Below, piece by piece: positions 42,626-52,332 of a DNA stretch of 64,000 nt. A model generated the notes under the pieces. The model was not told the origin of the DNA and did no database searches. It saw only the letters and a program-made list of their open reading frames with translations. The DNA is taken from NCBI GenBank assembly GCA_002737725.1, contig NSIP01000004.1, positions 151,534 through 215,533 of the forward strand, in the 5' to 3' direction. How positions within the stretch are numbered: position 1 is the stretch's first letter; the number at the start of each line of letters is the position of its first letter. Source of the DNA: Rhodospirillaceae bacterium (GTDB taxonomy: Bacteria; Pseudomonadota; Alphaproteobacteria; Rhodospirillales; Rhodospirillaceae). The position numbers and the translations under genes were made by a program.

Positions 42626-44560
42626 TTACGCGCCTTGGTTATGGGGGCGGCGCATGGGGCGCTCGCCCGATTGATGAGTGCGCTCGCCATCGGCACCTAC
42701 CTTACGCGGCTTGTCGCTCCGATGCTGATCACCATGGGCTTGGCCATGGGGCTTGCCGTGCGGTTTGGCAAACGGTTTTCCGCCGTGCTTTTTCGCACCT
42801 TGGGGACGATCACCTTTTGTACGATCACCATGGGCTTTATGTTCACGGTGCTCGCGGGGCTGATCACCTTCGGCACGAAAGCCGTCGTGACGTTTGGCAC
42901 CATCGCGGGTCGGGCTGCGACCACCACCAAAATAACGCTCGGCATGCGACAGGTTGGCTTCGCTGCGATTGAGCGGCTCGTCGGTTTCCTGACGCGCGGG
43001 GCGCTCAACGATTTTGCGCTCGCCTTGCATCCGCACACTTTCATTACGCTCGCTGATTGGGGCGTGATCGCGACGCGGGGTGTCTTCATTATTGTGCGGA
43101 CGACGTGGCTCGTTATTGAACTTGCGTTCGCCTTGGCCGCGTCCGCCGCGATCACCATGACCGTGGCCATGACCGCCACGATCACTACGGGGCCGTTCGT
43201 TACGACCACCGCGACCACCTGGGCCACGGCTATTGCGCTCAGGGCGTTCGCCACGATCATTATCACCAGACCCACCAGCAGATGAGCCAGTGAAGGCGTG
43301 ATCAGAAACGGTCAATGTGGTTTTAGCAAAGCGTTCGATGTCGCGCAGGTAGCTGCGCTCAGACCGATCACAGAACGAGAAGGCAATGCCCTCGGCCCCG
43401 GCGCGCGCGGTGCGGCCAATGCGGTGGACATAGCTTTCGGGGATGTTCGGCAATTCGTAGTTGATGACGTGGCTGATGTCAGACACGTGAATGCCACGGG
43501 CCGCAATGTCGGTCGCCACGAGCACGCGCACATGACCTTTTTTGAAGTTATCGAGCGCTTTCTGGCGGGCGTTCTGCGATTTGTTACCGTGAATGGCATC
43601 GGTTGAAATGCCAGAGGCGGCCAAATGGTCAGAGACACGGTTGGCAACGTGCTTGGTGCGGGTGAACACCACCACGCGTGACAAGCTTGGGTCTTGCAAC
43701 AGCGACACCAACAAGGCGCGCTTTTGGTTGCCTTCCACAAAAAACACTTTTTGCGCAATGCGGTCGACCGTCACAACTTGCGGGGTCACTTCAACGCGCA
43801 CAGGGTCACGCAATAACTTCGCGGCCAAGTGTGCAATTTCTTTCGGCATGGTGGCCGAGAACAACAAAGACTGACGCTCGGTCGGGATCATGGCGACGAT
43901 TTTGTTAATATCGCGGATGAAGCCCATGTCCAACATACGATCAGCTTCGTCGAGCACGAAGGTTTGCACGCCGGCGAGCGAGATATGACGGCGTTGCACC
44001 AGGTCGAGCAAGCGGCCAGGTGTGGCCACCAACACATCAACGCCACCCAGCATGGCTTTGATTTGGTGCATTTCGCTGACGCCACCGAACACGGCGCATG
44101 ACTTCATGCGAACGAACTTGCCGTAGGTGCGGAAGCTTTCAGCGATTTGGACAACCAGTTCGCGGGTCGGTGCCAAAATCAGCGCGCGGGTGCCTTTGGG
44201 TGTCAGTTGATAGGGTGTTGTGGCCAAGCGATGCAAAATCGGCAACGCAAAGGCAGCCGTTTTGCCGGTGCCGGTTTGGGCAATGCCCAGCATGTCGCGG
44301 TTTTGCAGCAGGGCCGGAATGGCACCCACTTGGATCGGCGTGGCATCTACATAGCCAGCAGCATCAAGTGCGCGCTGTAATTGCGGGGCCAAGCCGAAGC
44401 TGGCAAACGCACCTTGTGATTCCGCCTGCTCATCAGAAGCGTTGGTGTTAGCGACTTTGGCTGTGGGATGCTGGGGAAGAACAGCCGAAACAACGGTGAC
44501 GGTGGTGTCGTGCGCGTCAACAACGGCGGTTTCGGTAGCTTCAGGGGTAACGTGGTTCAA
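42626..44560 (-). CDS. rhlE: RhlE-type DEAD-box RNA helicase with His/Gly/Arg-rich tail
   Basis: A 644-residue helicase: Q motif FASFGLAPQLQRALDAAGY with TPIQ, then AQTGTGKT, APTRELVVQ, TPGRLLDL, VLDEADRMLD, LFSATMP, VATDIAARGIHV and HRIGRTARAG. The C-terminal 250 residues are low-complexity and basic, with RGG-like GGRGGRNERP, GHGHGHGDRGGRGQG and repeated H-G-K-P, likely disordered and RNA-binding. TTG 44560 is preferred, with AAGGAC eight bases upstream. The antisense strand carries a long open frame (42614-43285) that is a shadow of this repetitive region. Confidence 0.93.
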   Translation of the reverse strand: MNHVTPEATETAVVDAHDTTVTVVSAVLPQHPTAKVANTNASDEQAESQGAFASFGLAPQLQRALDAAGYVDATPIQVGAIPALLQNRDMLGIAQTGTGKTAAFALPILHRLATTPYQLTPKGTRALILAPTRELVVQIAESFRTYGKFVRMKSCAVFGGVSEMHQIKAMLGGVDVLVATPGRLLDLVQRRHISLAGVQTFVLDEADRMLDMGFIRDINKIVAMIPTERQSLLFSATMPKEIAHLAAKLLRDPVRVEVTPQVVTVDRIAQKVFFVEGNQKRALLVSLLQDPSLSRVVVFTRTKHVANRVSDHLAASGISTDAIHGNKSQNARQKALDNFKKGHVRVLVATDIAARGIHVSDISHVINYELPNIPESYVHRIGRTARAGAEGIAFSFCDRSERSYLRDIERFAKTTLTVSDHAFTGSSAGGSGDNDRGERPERNSRGPGGRGGRNERPRSDRGGHGHGHGDRGGRGQGERKFNNEPRRPHNNEDTPRRDHAPISERNESVRMQGERKIVERPARQETDEPLNRSEANLSHAERYFGGGRSPTRDGAKRHDGFRAEGDQPREHREHKAHGDRTKGDRPQGAKKHGGKPFAKPHGKPHGQAHGDQHRSDKPRKVGADGERTHQSGERPMRRPHNQGA

Positions 44561-44947
44561 GTTTTTAGTCCTTAAAAAAATAGCCGCACGCCCTGACGCA
44601 TGCAAAAGGGGCTCGCGCTTGGGGTACATCCGCCCAAGCAGCGTGGCCCAATCGCATGCATCAGCTCAGACCGGACCCACACAGGGGCTCACAGTCCGAA
44701 GGCTTGCGGTTGACGGCTTCCTCGCGCTGGGAAGCTGGCAAATTGTATGGATTATCTCGGGATGAAAGCGTTCGGCGCGGGAGAGGTAAACTTCCGAAGG
44801 AACGCAAGCGCGCGATCGCGAGAGAATATGTGCGGTCGTTATATCTGCGCTATTGGGCGGAATGTCAAGGGCTGCGGGTAACGGGCCGAGATTGCAGCCC
44901 AACGGCAACCGCGCGTAAGATTACCACATACCAGGGGAAATAACACC
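44561..44947. other. Intergenic between divergent rhlE and alpha/beta-hydrolase operon
   Basis: About 390 bases with no credible gene. Both promoters should lie here; helicase genes of this type often have long leaders. No operator was identified. Confidence 0.45.
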
Positions 44948-45907
44948 ATGACCCGCACCATATCCACCGCTCGCCGCAGCATTTTGTTAGGCACCGCCGC
45001 CATAACATTGATGGCCGCCAACATGTCTGCTGCGCGCGCCACAGACAGCAATGTGAAAATCAAATGCTGGCGGCACTATGCGGATTGTCGCTATGGCCAA
45101 ATTCACATGGTCTCGGCTGAACCTGCCGATGGTTCGGGCAAAGGTAAAACACCGCTGGTGTGTTTGCATCAAAGCCCCACGTCGGGCGACTACTACCGCG
45201 AATTTCAAATGCTGATGGCGCGTGATCGATTGGTGATTTGCCCCGACACGTCGGGCTATGGCGGATCAGACCATCCCACATCTGTGCCCACCATGGCCGA
45301 TCTGGGCGGGGCCATGGTCGAGGCCTTCGTCAACATGGGCTACGGCAAGAATGCGCCAGGGACGAAAAGCATGGGCCCACTCGACTGGTTGGGTTTTCAC
45401 ACTGGCAATTATGTCATCACGGAAGTTGTGGCCCAGCGGCCCGATTTGGTGCGCCGCCTGATCATGCCGAGCATTCCTTATTATGCGGCGAGCGAACGCG
45501 AAGCTAAGCGCGTGCAGTTTGCCCAACCCCGCCCCTACTTCACCGACCCCGATTACGTTGGCAAATCATTCAAAGACGCTGTGATTGATTCCAAAAGCCC
45601 GCTGCCAAAAGAACGCCTGCTGGATTTCTTCGTCGAGCGTTTGCGCGCTGGCCCCGAAAGCTGGTGGGGGTTTGGCGCCGTGTTTCGCTACGACGCCGAT
45701 GCGGCATTGGCGAAAATCAAACAAGACGTGCTGTTGCCCATCATGAGCCTTGAAACCTTGGCCGAGCCCACGCGTGTGGCGGCCAAGCTCATGAAGAATG
45801 CAAAGAGTGTGACGATGATCGACATGCCGGGCCTGAACGGCAACAACTGGCAAACCAGCCCTGAGAAAATTCTCGACGCCATCAAGCCGTGGTTGGATAA
45901 AGCGTAA
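44948..45907 (+). CDS. Alpha/beta-hydrolase-fold protein with Tat-like signal and His in nucleophile elbow
   Basis: A 319-residue protein with an N-terminal [19 protein letters not shown] signal, probably twin-arginine. The fold is clear: [17 protein letters not shown] (oxyanion region), [16 protein letters not shown] and the elbow [16 protein letters not shown]. In the elbow the G-x-S-x-G nucleophile is His (GFHTG; codon at 45398-45400). The paralogue at 47160 has the same change. The ribosome site GGGGAA precedes ATG. First gene of a four-gene unit with a transporter and an O-methyltransferase. Without the Ser, classical hydrolysis is unlikely. Confidence 0.83.
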   Translation: MTRTISTARRSILLGTAAITLMAANMSAARATDSNVKIKCWRHYADCRYGQIHMVSAEPADGSGKGKTPLVCLHQSPTSGDYYREFQMLMARDRLVICPDTSGYGGSDHPTSVPTMADLGGAMVEAFVNMGYGKNAPGTKSMGPLDWLGFHTGNYVITEVVAQRPDLVRRLIMPSIPYYAASEREAKRVQFAQPRPYFTDPDYVGKSFKDAVIDSKSPLPKERLLDFFVERLRAGPESWWGFGAVFRYDADAALAKIKQDVLLPIMSLETLAEPTRVAAKLMKNAKSVTMIDMPGLNGNNWQTSPEKILDAIKPWLDKA

Positions 45908-45924
45908 AACGAAAGCAGCAACCC

Positions 45925-47163
45925 ATGTTCGTCTCATTCTTCCCGCGCCCAAGACTGTTTCTGTGGTCGATTTTGGTGTGGGTGTTTGCCACGGTTGCGT
46001 TTTGGTATACGCTCGGCGCTGACTTAGGGGCGTACATTGGGCTTCAGCCTGCCGCTGACGATGCGCCACCGATCATTGGTGTTTCCAATTTTTGGTCAGC
46101 GCCATTTCTGTGGTTTTATATTTACTACGCTCTGGCTGTTGCGATTTTTGCAGGTGCCTGGCGCATCATTGACCCGCACCCCTGGAGCACGTGGTCAATT
46201 TTGGGAACAGCGTTGATTCTGTTCACCAGTTATTTTCAGGTTCAGGTCAGCGTCGCAATCAACACTTGGTACGGGCCATTTTATGACTTGATCCAAGCCG
46301 CCTTATCGAAATCAAAGCAGGTGGAAATTTCTGAATTTTACAGCGAGCTTCTCGGCTTTGCCGGAATTGCTTTCATCGCCGTTACTGTCGGTGTGATTAC
46401 ACGCTTTTTCGTGAGTCACTGGATCTTCCGGTGGCGCACAGCCATGAACGATTATTACATGACGCATTGGGCCAGCCTGCGTAAAATTGAAGGGGCCGCC
46501 CAACGCGTGCAAGAAGATACCATGAGGTTCTCTAGCACCATGGAAGGCCTGGGCGTCAACCTGGTCGAAGCCATACTCACCCTCATCGCGTTCTTGCCAG
46601 TGCTGTTGGTCCTGTCTGCCAACATCACCGAATTACCTTTCGTAGGCGAAGTGCCCTATGTACTCGTTGTGGTCGCCGTTTTGTGGTCGATCTTCGGAAC
46701 CACTTTGCTCGCCCTCGTGGGTATCAAATTACCGGGGCTAGAGTTTCGCAATCAACGTGTGGAAGCGGCCTATCGCAAAGAGCTTGTGTATGGCGAAGAT
46801 GACGCATCACGCGCGCAGCCCCCGACGACGCAGGAATTTTTTTCCGCTGTCAGGCGCAACTATTTCAGGCTCTATTTCCACTACACATATTTTAATGTGG
46901 CCCGCATTTTGTATCTTCAGACTGACAATATTTTCCCCTTCATTGTGCTGGCACCAACCATTGTCGCTGGCAAAATAACTCTGGGTGCGATGAACCAAAT
47001 CCTCAACGCATTTGGGCAGGTGCGCGCGTCCTTCCAGTACCTCGTCACGTCCTGGACAACGATTGTTGAGCTGCTGTCGATCTATAACCGCCTGCGCGCG
47101 TTTGAGGCCACCATTCATGGCGAGGCCTTGCCTGCCATTGATCAGATAGCAGACCCTGCGTGA
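45925..47163 (+). CDS. SbmA/BacA-like peptide transporter
   Basis: A 412-residue inner-membrane protein with about seven to eight helices, resembling SbmA/BacA (about 400 residues, no ATPase domain). Typical segments are [57 protein letters not shown] and [16 protein letters not shown]. SbmA/BacA import peptides and modified microcins using the proton gradient. It lies between the two alpha/beta-hydrolase paralogues, and its TGA overlaps the next GTG (GTGA). Confidence 0.9.
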   Translation: MFVSFFPRPRLFLWSILVWVFATVAFWYTLGADLGAYIGLQPAADDAPPIIGVSNFWSAPFLWFYIYYALAVAIFAGAWRIIDPHPWSTWSILGTALILFTSYFQVQVSVAINTWYGPFYDLIQAALSKSKQVEISEFYSELLGFAGIAFIAVTVGVITRFFVSHWIFRWRTAMNDYYMTHWASLRKIEGAAQRVQEDTMRFSSTMEGLGVNLVEAILTLIAFLPVLLVLSANITELPFVGEVPYVLVVVAVLWSIFGTTLLALVGIKLPGLEFRNQRVEAAYRKELVYGEDDASRAQPPTTQEFFSAVRRNYFRLYFHYTYFNVARILYLQTDNIFPFIVLAPTIVAGKITLGAMNQILNAFGQVRASFQYLVTSWTTIVELLSIYNRLRAFEATIHGEALPAIDQIADPA

Positions 47164-47987
47164 CTGGCGCGATCAAAAAGTGGAAGCACTATGCCCAAGG
47201 CCGCTACGGCCAAGTGCATTTTGTCTCGGCCAAACCTGCTAACCCCGGCGCCATCATTCGCCCTCCTTTAATTTGCTTTCACCCCAGCCCCACCTCGGGT
47301 GAGATGTTTCGCGACTTGCAAGCATTGTTGGCCACTAACCGCATTGTGCATTGCCCCGACACGCCGGGTTTTGGAAATTCTGACGGGCCCACCACTCAAC
47401 CCACCATGGCCGACTACGGCGGTGGCTTAGCCGACGCGCTGGCCGACTTAGGCTTCGGCGACAATAACAAAGTCGACATTTTCGGCTTTCACACTGGGTC
47501 GTTGTGCGCCGTCGAAGTGGCCGTGCAGCGCCCCGACATGATGCGCCGTGTCGCACTTTCAGGTGTGCCCCACTACACGGCCGAAGATCGCGCCAAACAA
47601 CGCCAAGGCATTGCCGGTGGCTACCCCATGTTCACCGACCCCGAATACGTGGGCCGCATGTACAAGCGACTGGTGCTGGAAGGCAAAGATGCGGGTGAGT
47701 TGGAGCAGCGGTATTACAGGTTTGTGAATCGCCTCAAAGCCGGACCCAATGGCTGGTGGGGGCCCGATGCGGTCTTCAGCATGGACACCGGCTTTCAATT
47801 GCCACGCCTGAAAATGCCGGTTCTGTTGCTGGCCTTCAACGAAATGATGCTGCAACCCACCCGCGATGCTGCCAAAATTATTCCCCATGCGCGGCTAGTT
47901 GAAATGCTCGAACTGCCAATGTTTGGATTCATCACCGCGCCCGAAAAAGTCGCGAACGAACTGAGGAGTTTTTTGGATGTCACGTGA
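47160..47987 (+). CDS. Alpha/beta-hydrolase-fold protein with His in nucleophile elbow
   Basis: A 275-residue cytoplasmic paralogue of the gene at 44948 without a signal peptide. Shared segments include [58 protein letters not shown] (named in part), the elbow [16 protein letters not shown] and [12 protein letters not shown]. The elbow again has His for Ser (codon 47490-47492). GTG start overlaps the transporter stop. One copy exported and one cytoplasmic, around a transporter, suggests handling of the same compound on both sides of the membrane. Confidence 0.85.
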   Translation: MTGAIKKWKHYAQGRYGQVHFVSAKPANPGAIIRPPLICFHPSPTSGEMFRDLQALLATNRIVHCPDTPGFGNSDGPTTQPTMADYGGGLADALADLGFGDNNKVDIFGFHTGSLCAVEVAVQRPDMMRRVALSGVPHYTAEDRAKQRQGIAGGYPMFTDPEYVGRMYKRLVLEGKDAGELEQRYYRFVNRLKAGPNGWWGPDAVFSMDTGFQLPRLKMPVLLLAFNEMMLQPTRDAAKIIPHARLVEMLELPMFGFITAPEKVANELRSFLDVT

Positions 47988-48639
47988 AACGCTGGGCATG
48001 CCGTCTGAGCTTCTGGCTTACATTCGCCGCGTGGGTGCGCGCGAAGATGCGGACTTGAAAGCGCTGCGTGAGGAAACTGCGGCGCACCCGCTGGCTATGA
48101 TGCAAATCTCGGCCGAGCAAGGCCAGCTGATGATGCTGTTGATCGAGCTGATTGGCGCGCGCAAAACATTAGAAGTAGGCACCTTCACCGGCTACAGCGC
48201 CATGTGCGTAGCCAAGGCCATGGGCCCCGGCGGCAAAGTGGTGGCCCTTGATGTGAGTGAAGCGTTCACATCCATCGGGCGGCGGCACTGGGCCAAAGCA
48301 GGCATTTCAGACCGCATTGATTTGCGCATCGCACCAGCCACCGAAAGCCTGAAGGCGATGATAGCTGCCGGCGAAAGCAACACCTATGACTTCGCGTTTA
48401 TCGACGCCAACAAGCCCGACTACGACGCCTACTACGAAGGCGCGCTGACCTTGCTGCGAAAAGGCGGATTGATTGGCATTGATAACGTGTTGTGGAGCGG
48501 CAACGTGATTGATCCCACCAACACCACACCCGACACCAAAGCCATTCGTGCGCTCAATGAAAAAATTGCCACCGACCCGCGCGTCTCGATTTCATTGGTG
48601 CCCATTGGCGATGGCCTGACGTTGGCCAGGAAGCGCTAA
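47977..48639 (+). CDS. O-methyltransferase (CCoAOMT-like, class I SAM)
   Basis: A 220-residue cation-dependent O-methyltransferase: TLEVGTFTGYSAMCVAKAMG (SAM site), VVALDVSEAF, FAFIDANKPDYDAYYEGAL (metal Asp and the K-x-x-Y core) and GGLIGIDNVLWSGNVID. The ribosome site GAGGAG lies in the end of the previous gene, which it overlaps by 11 bases. Relatives methylate catechol-type hydroxyls. As the last gene of the operon it probably modifies the compound handled by the alpha/beta-hydrolase-fold proteins. Confidence 0.92.
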   Translation: MSRETLGMPSELLAYIRRVGAREDADLKALREETAAHPLAMMQISAEQGQLMMLLIELIGARKTLEVGTFTGYSAMCVAKAMGPGGKVVALDVSEAFTSIGRRHWAKAGISDRIDLRIAPATESLKAMIAAGESNTYDFAFIDANKPDYDAYYEGALTLLRKGGLIGIDNVLWSGNVIDPTNTTPDTKAIRALNEKIATDPRVSISLVPIGDGLTLARKR

Positions 48640-48884
48640 GCCGTCACATCCACTGCCGGCAGCATGATCGTCGCGCGAAGGCCGCCCTCTTTGCGGTTGG
48701 TCAGCGTAATCTCGCCGCCGTAGCCATGCACAATCGATTGCGCGATGCTGAGGCCTAAGCCAAACCCGCCAGTGTCTTTGCTGCGCGATTCTTCCTGCCG
48801 TACAAAAGGCTGAAACATGCGCTTGATTTCGCTAGGCGGAATGCCCGCCCCCGCGTCGTCGATGTGAATCGAAATTTCAGTGGG
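48636..48884 (-). pseudogene. C-terminal fragment of a sensor histidine kinase
   Basis: The minus strand encodes the ATP-binding half only: IDDAGAGIPPSEIKRMFQPF (G1 and F boxes) and GGFGLGLSIAQSIVHGYGG (G2 box), then a normal end LRATIMLP. The H box and N box are missing; the sequence stops resembling a kinase at about 48880, exactly where a REP-like palindrome begins. It overlaps the O-methyltransferase stop by four bases. Confidence 0.75.
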
Positions 48885-48885
48885 C

Positions 48886-48978
48886 GTTTGGTCCTCGTGC
48901 TTGACACGAGGACCAAGGGTAAAAAGCACTGCCAAAGCATGAAGCCCTGGACCCTCGGGTCGGTGCCCGAGGGTGACG
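48886..48978. repeat. REP-like double palindrome
   Basis: Two hairpins: TTGGTCCTCGTG/CACGAGGACCAA (48888-48899 and 48905-48916, loop CTTGA) and ACCCTCGGG/CCCGAGGGT (48951-48959 and 48966-48974), joined by a 34-base linker. The layout (hairpin with CTTGA loop, linker, second hairpin followed by GTGACGG) is that of the dispersed palindromic elements common in alphaproteobacterial intergenic DNA. Confidence 0.75.
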
Positions 48979-48991
48979 GTATTAAAGTAAC

Positions 48992-49504
48992 CTATTTCAC
49001 CCGATTAAAAATCGCGTGGGTGACTTTATCGCCGGGATTGATCCCAAGCTTGGCTGACGCCCCGGCTTGTAGTTCCAAAACACCCGTCACGGCCACGCGC
49101 GAAGACACGCCCTTGTCGTTATGCGGGATGGTGTTTTCAGCAATGGTCCTGATTGTGCCGTCAGCCGCAATAAAAATCATGTCTAGCGGAATGAAAGTAT
49201 TGCGCATCCAAAAACTCACGACGCGCGGCGTTTCAAAATCAAACACCATACCGCGATCCAGTGCCAATTCCGTGCGATGCATCAAGCCGGTGGAGCGTTC
49301 CTGGTCGTCATCGGCCACCTCGACTTGGAATTTCTCTTTGCCTTTGGCCGTTTGAATTGTCAGCGGCGTGAGCGGCAGCGATTGGGCTTTCGCCGGGTTC
49401 AGCGGTTCATGCGGACGCAGAAACTGCGCATGGACCGGAAGTGCGGCAAACAAAAACAGCGCAAGCGCGCCACTGAGAAATTTCAGCCGGGTCAACATGG
49501 TCAT
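48992..49504 (-). CDS. DUF192 family secreted protein
   Basis: A 170-residue protein with a signal peptide (LKFLSGALALFLFAALPVHA-Q) and the DUF192 domain: FQVEVADDDQERSTGLMHRT, GMVFDFETPRVVSFWMRNT, IPLDMIFI and TGVLELQAGASAKLGI. The role is unknown; the fold is a small beta barrel often found in the periplasm. ATG 49504 shares its A with the TGA of nhaB, so the gene is translationally coupled to the antiporter. Confidence 0.9.
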   Translation of the reverse strand: MTMLTRLKFLSGALALFLFAALPVHAQFLRPHEPLNPAKAQSLPLTPLTIQTAKGKEKFQVEVADDDQERSTGLMHRTELALDRGMVFDFETPRVVSFWMRNTFIPLDMIFIAADGTIRTIAENTIPHNDKGVSSRVAVTGVLELQAGASAKLGINPGDKVTHAIFNRVK

Positions 49505-51024
49505 CACAATAAATACAGCACTGCAAAGTAACCGGTGGTCGACATCGTGATTGTATAGGGCAACGCCATCCACATCATTCGCCCATAGCCAAGGCGAATC
49601 AATGGCGCAAGCGAGGATGTCAGCAGAAACAAAAAGGCGGCTTGCCCATTGGGCGTCGCCACGCTGGGAATGTTGGTGCCGGCATTAATCGCAACGGCTA
49701 GCAGATCGAATTGTTCACGCCCAATCTGCCCGGCCTCGAAGGCTTCTTTGGTGGCAGAAATATAAACCGTAGCCACAAACACGTTATCGCTGATGGATGA
49801 GAGCAACCCATTGGCCAGGTACATGAACGCCAACTGCTGTTGACCCTCTTGCTGCAACACAAAGTCAATCACCGGCCTAAACAAGTGCTGCTCTTGAATC
49901 ACGGCCACGATGGCAAAGAACACCACCAACAACGCCGTGAAGGGCAAGGCCTCCTCGAACGCGGGACCGATGCGCTTTTCCTCAATCACACCATTCATGG
50001 CCGTGGTGAACACAATGATGGTCAGGCCAATCAAGCCCACCTCGGCAATATGAAAAGCAAGGCCAGCCACCAACGCGATGGCTGAAATGGTTTGAATAGC
50101 CAGGCGTACCGTTGTTGCCGCGTCATGCGCAGCATTTTGCTCGGCGTCATGTTGAGCAATCACCGCACGAACAGATGCAGGCATTGTTGCGCCAAACCCA
50201 AATGTTTTGGTCAACTCGACCAGCACGCACGTCGTCAGCCCCACCGCCAACACCGGCATCGAGACCGGGGCCACACGCACCATAAAGTCGGTGAAATTCC
50301 AGCCCATCACTTTGCCAATCAGCAAATTCTGTGGCTCGCCCACCAACGTACATACACCACCCAGCGCAGTGCCGACGGCGGCATGCATCACCAGCGAACG
50401 CAAGAAAGCGCGGAATTGATCAAAGTCTTGTCGCCGCGCTTCCACAACATCGGGTGCGTCGTTGGCTGACTCAACCTTCGAAACTGCGCGATGGTAGACA
50501 CCGTACAAGCCCGTGGCCACGGCAATCACTACGGCAACCACCGTCAGCGCATCGAGAAACGCCGAGAGCAACGCGCCGAGAAGGGAAAACAACAACGCCA
50601 GTGCCAGCTTATTATGAATGCGCACAAACAACTTAGAGAACACGAACGTCAGTAGTTCGCGCATGAAGTAGATGCCCGCCACCATGAACATCAGCAGCAG
50701 CAGCACCGGGAAGTTCAGTTCAACTTCGTGGTAAACGGCCGCAGGGTTGGCCATGCCCAGCAAAATGGCTTCTAACGCCAGCAACCCGCCCGGCTGTAGC
50801 GGATAACATTTCAGGGCCATGGCCAGCGTGAAGATGAACTGCGCCAGCACCAACCAGCCGGTGACAAAGGGGCCAACCGTATATAACGCCACCGGATTGA
50901 GAATCAGAAAGGCCAGAATGGTTTGCTTGTACCACGTGGGTGCGGCGCCTAAGAACCCGGCGATAAACGCCTGCCCCAACTCGCCTTTGGGCAGTTCAGC
51001 AGATTGTTGGGGGCCTGAAGTCAT
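49504..51024 (-). CDS. nhaB: Na+/H+ antiporter NhaB
   Basis: A 506-residue inner-membrane antiporter, matching the usual length of NhaB (about 510). ATG 51024 begins MTSGPQQSAELPKGELG, and GFLGAAPTWYKQTILAFLIL is a family start. Later segments include FLDALTVVAVVIAVATGLYG, GEPQNLLIGKVMGW and GTNIPSVATPNGQAAFLFLL, holding the conserved Asp and Asn residues of the ion site. It exports Na+ in exchange for protons. Upstream open frame to 51465 is antisense to the HD gene and not part of it. Confidence 0.95.
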   Translation of the reverse strand: MTSGPQQSAELPKGELGQAFIAGFLGAAPTWYKQTILAFLILNPVALYTVGPFVTGWLVLAQFIFTLAMALKCYPLQPGGLLALEAILLGMANPAAVYHEVELNFPVLLLLMFMVAGIYFMRELLTFVFSKLFVRIHNKLALALLFSLLGALLSAFLDALTVVAVVIAVATGLYGVYHRAVSKVESANDAPDVVEARRQDFDQFRAFLRSLVMHAAVGTALGGVCTLVGEPQNLLIGKVMGWNFTDFMVRVAPVSMPVLAVGLTTCVLVELTKTFGFGATMPASVRAVIAQHDAEQNAAHDAATTVRLAIQTISAIALVAGLAFHIAEVGLIGLTIIVFTTAMNGVIEEKRIGPAFEEALPFTALLVVFFAIVAVIQEQHLFRPVIDFVLQQEGQQQLAFMYLANGLLSSISDNVFVATVYISATKEAFEAGQIGREQFDLLAVAINAGTNIPSVATPNGQAAFLFLLTSSLAPLIRLGYGRMMWMALPYTITMSTTGYFAVLYLL

Positions 51025-51163
51025 GCGCGTTCCAGATATAAATGTCGTGGGTGAGTTTTCGTACCAAGCCCACCTCATCGGCGCAATCAAAAGCAATGGT
51101 TTGGCTGACACATCAGGCCCGAAATGCGCTATAATCCCACCTTCATATAAAAAGGGCTCGGCC

Positions 51164-51991
51164 ATGGAACGCAGGGAATTCATGTCGACAGCGGCAATCG
51201 GCAGTGCAGCAGCAACCATGACCATGTCACAGCGCGCCGAAGCCCTTGAGCAACAAATGAGCGCAGCGCTGGATAAAGCCGTCGCTGACAACGGCCTCAA
51301 TGGAAAAGGTGTGGGCTTGCCTTGGATGTGCCAGGTGGCCGAAGCCGCCGAACGCATTCGCAATAACGGCCCCGATGAAATGCCAGGCGCGGGCCAAATG
51401 TTGATGGGTGATGATCCGCGCCTGCCCAAAATGCCCGCCGCACCGACGCTGATGGATTTTTTCAAGCTGCGGTTTGCGCCGGCTTCTCACCTGTTGCAAA
51501 GCGCCAACCTGGCGCTAAAAAACGGCCATTCGGAAAAGATCGTGATGGCGTGCCTGCTTCACGATGTGGGCATTGCCAGTTTGCTGCGCACCGACCACGG
51601 CTATTGGGGGGCACAATTAACCCAGCCCTATGTCGACGAGGAAATCAGCTGGTCGATCCGCGCGCATCAATCACTGCGCTTTTTTGCCGACCCCTCGGTG
51701 GGCTACGAATATCCGAAGTCTTATGTTCGTAGATTTGGCGCCGACTTTAAGCCCGAGCCTTATGTGGTCGCCGACTACGAGCGCGCGCGCAAACATAAGT
51801 GGTACATGACCGCACGGCTGATCACGCTGAATGACCTTTATGCGTTCGATCCGACCGTAAAAGTTCAGCTCGAGACGTTCACGGACATCATCGGGCGCAA
51901 CTTCCGCCAACCGAAAGAAGGGTTAGGTTTTGACGGCTCGCCCGTGGCGCACATGTGGCGCAGCATCATTTGGCCAAATAATTTTTTGTGA
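51164..51991 (+). CDS. HD-domain protein with Tat-like N-terminus
   Basis: A 275-residue protein. ATG 51164 begins MERREFMSTAAIGSAAATM, a twin-arginine-type signal. The HD metal site is MACLLHDVGIA (residues about 129-139), with upstream His in SEKIVMACLLHD context and a later TARLITLNDLYAFD. HD proteins are metal-dependent phosphohydrolases, usually cytoplasmic, so export is unusual. It is divergent from nhaB with 139 bases between starts. Confidence 0.8.
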   Translation: MERREFMSTAAIGSAAATMTMSQRAEALEQQMSAALDKAVADNGLNGKGVGLPWMCQVAEAAERIRNNGPDEMPGAGQMLMGDDPRLPKMPAAPTLMDFFKLRFAPASHLLQSANLALKNGHSEKIVMACLLHDVGIASLLRTDHGYWGAQLTQPYVDEEISWSIRAHQSLRFFADPSVGYEYPKSYVRRFGADFKPEPYVVADYERARKHKWYMTARLITLNDLYAFDPTVKVQLETFTDIIGRNFRQPKEGLGFDGSPVAHMWRSIIWPNNFL

Positions 51992-51999
51992 GGGAGCAA

Positions 52000-52045
52000 T
52001 CGTTTCCCTTGTCGTCGTCCTCGGACTTGACCTGCGGGTGACGAG
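52000..52045. repeat. Degenerate REP-like palindrome
   Basis: TCGTCGTCCTCGGACTTGAC followed by CTGCGGGTGACGA is an imperfect hairpin with the same CTTGAC centre as the element at 48886. It lies just after the HD gene. Confidence 0.45.
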
Positions 52046-52082
52046 ATTAGGACTTGGCGAGAGCGGAAATCACAGCCCCCAC

Positions 52083-52332
52083 CTACCGCACGCGTTTGGG
52101 CATCCAGGTTTTGACGGCCACGGGTTTGCCGTCGTTGTTCATGGCCATCTTCGGCGGCCACAAAAATGCCCAGCATCAACTTGGCACCGGCATGGGCCAC
52201 ACCGAAATAAGCCTGGGCCAGGAACAGTAGGCGCTGCAACTTTTGCGGCTGCAGGGCCTCGCCATCGTTCAGCGCACGCTCTAAAAACCAGAACGCTGCT
52301 TCAAAACCCGATTCTACTGCTGTAGGCCTCAT
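52083..52332 (-). pseudogene. Frameshifted small gene, N-terminus intact
   Basis: From ATG 52332 (AAGG six bases upstream) the product reads AVESGFEAAFWFLERALNDG then LQPQKLQRLLFLAQAYFGVA and LMLGIFVAAEDG, a pattern I associate with Panacea/SocA-like small proteins of alphaproteobacteria. The frame then turns into biased nonsense, while the next frame reads GKPVAVKTWMPKRVR and stops at 52083. A frameshift near 52145 is the simplest reading. Confidence 0.45.

Noticed and set aside
42614..43285. 223-codon open frame on the plus strand, rich in Thr, Ala and Ile
   Set aside because: It is antisense to the low-complexity tail of the RhlE helicase; the repetitive codons there keep the opposite frame open. 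No independent family or ribosome site.
45925..47163. ABC exporter with fused ATPase
   Set aside because: The membrane part resembles SbmA/BacA and related exporters, but the protein ends without Walker motifs.
51025..51465. N-terminal extension of NhaB by 147 codons
   Set aside because: The extension is antisense to the HD-domain gene, and ATG 51024 gives the normal NhaB length and start.
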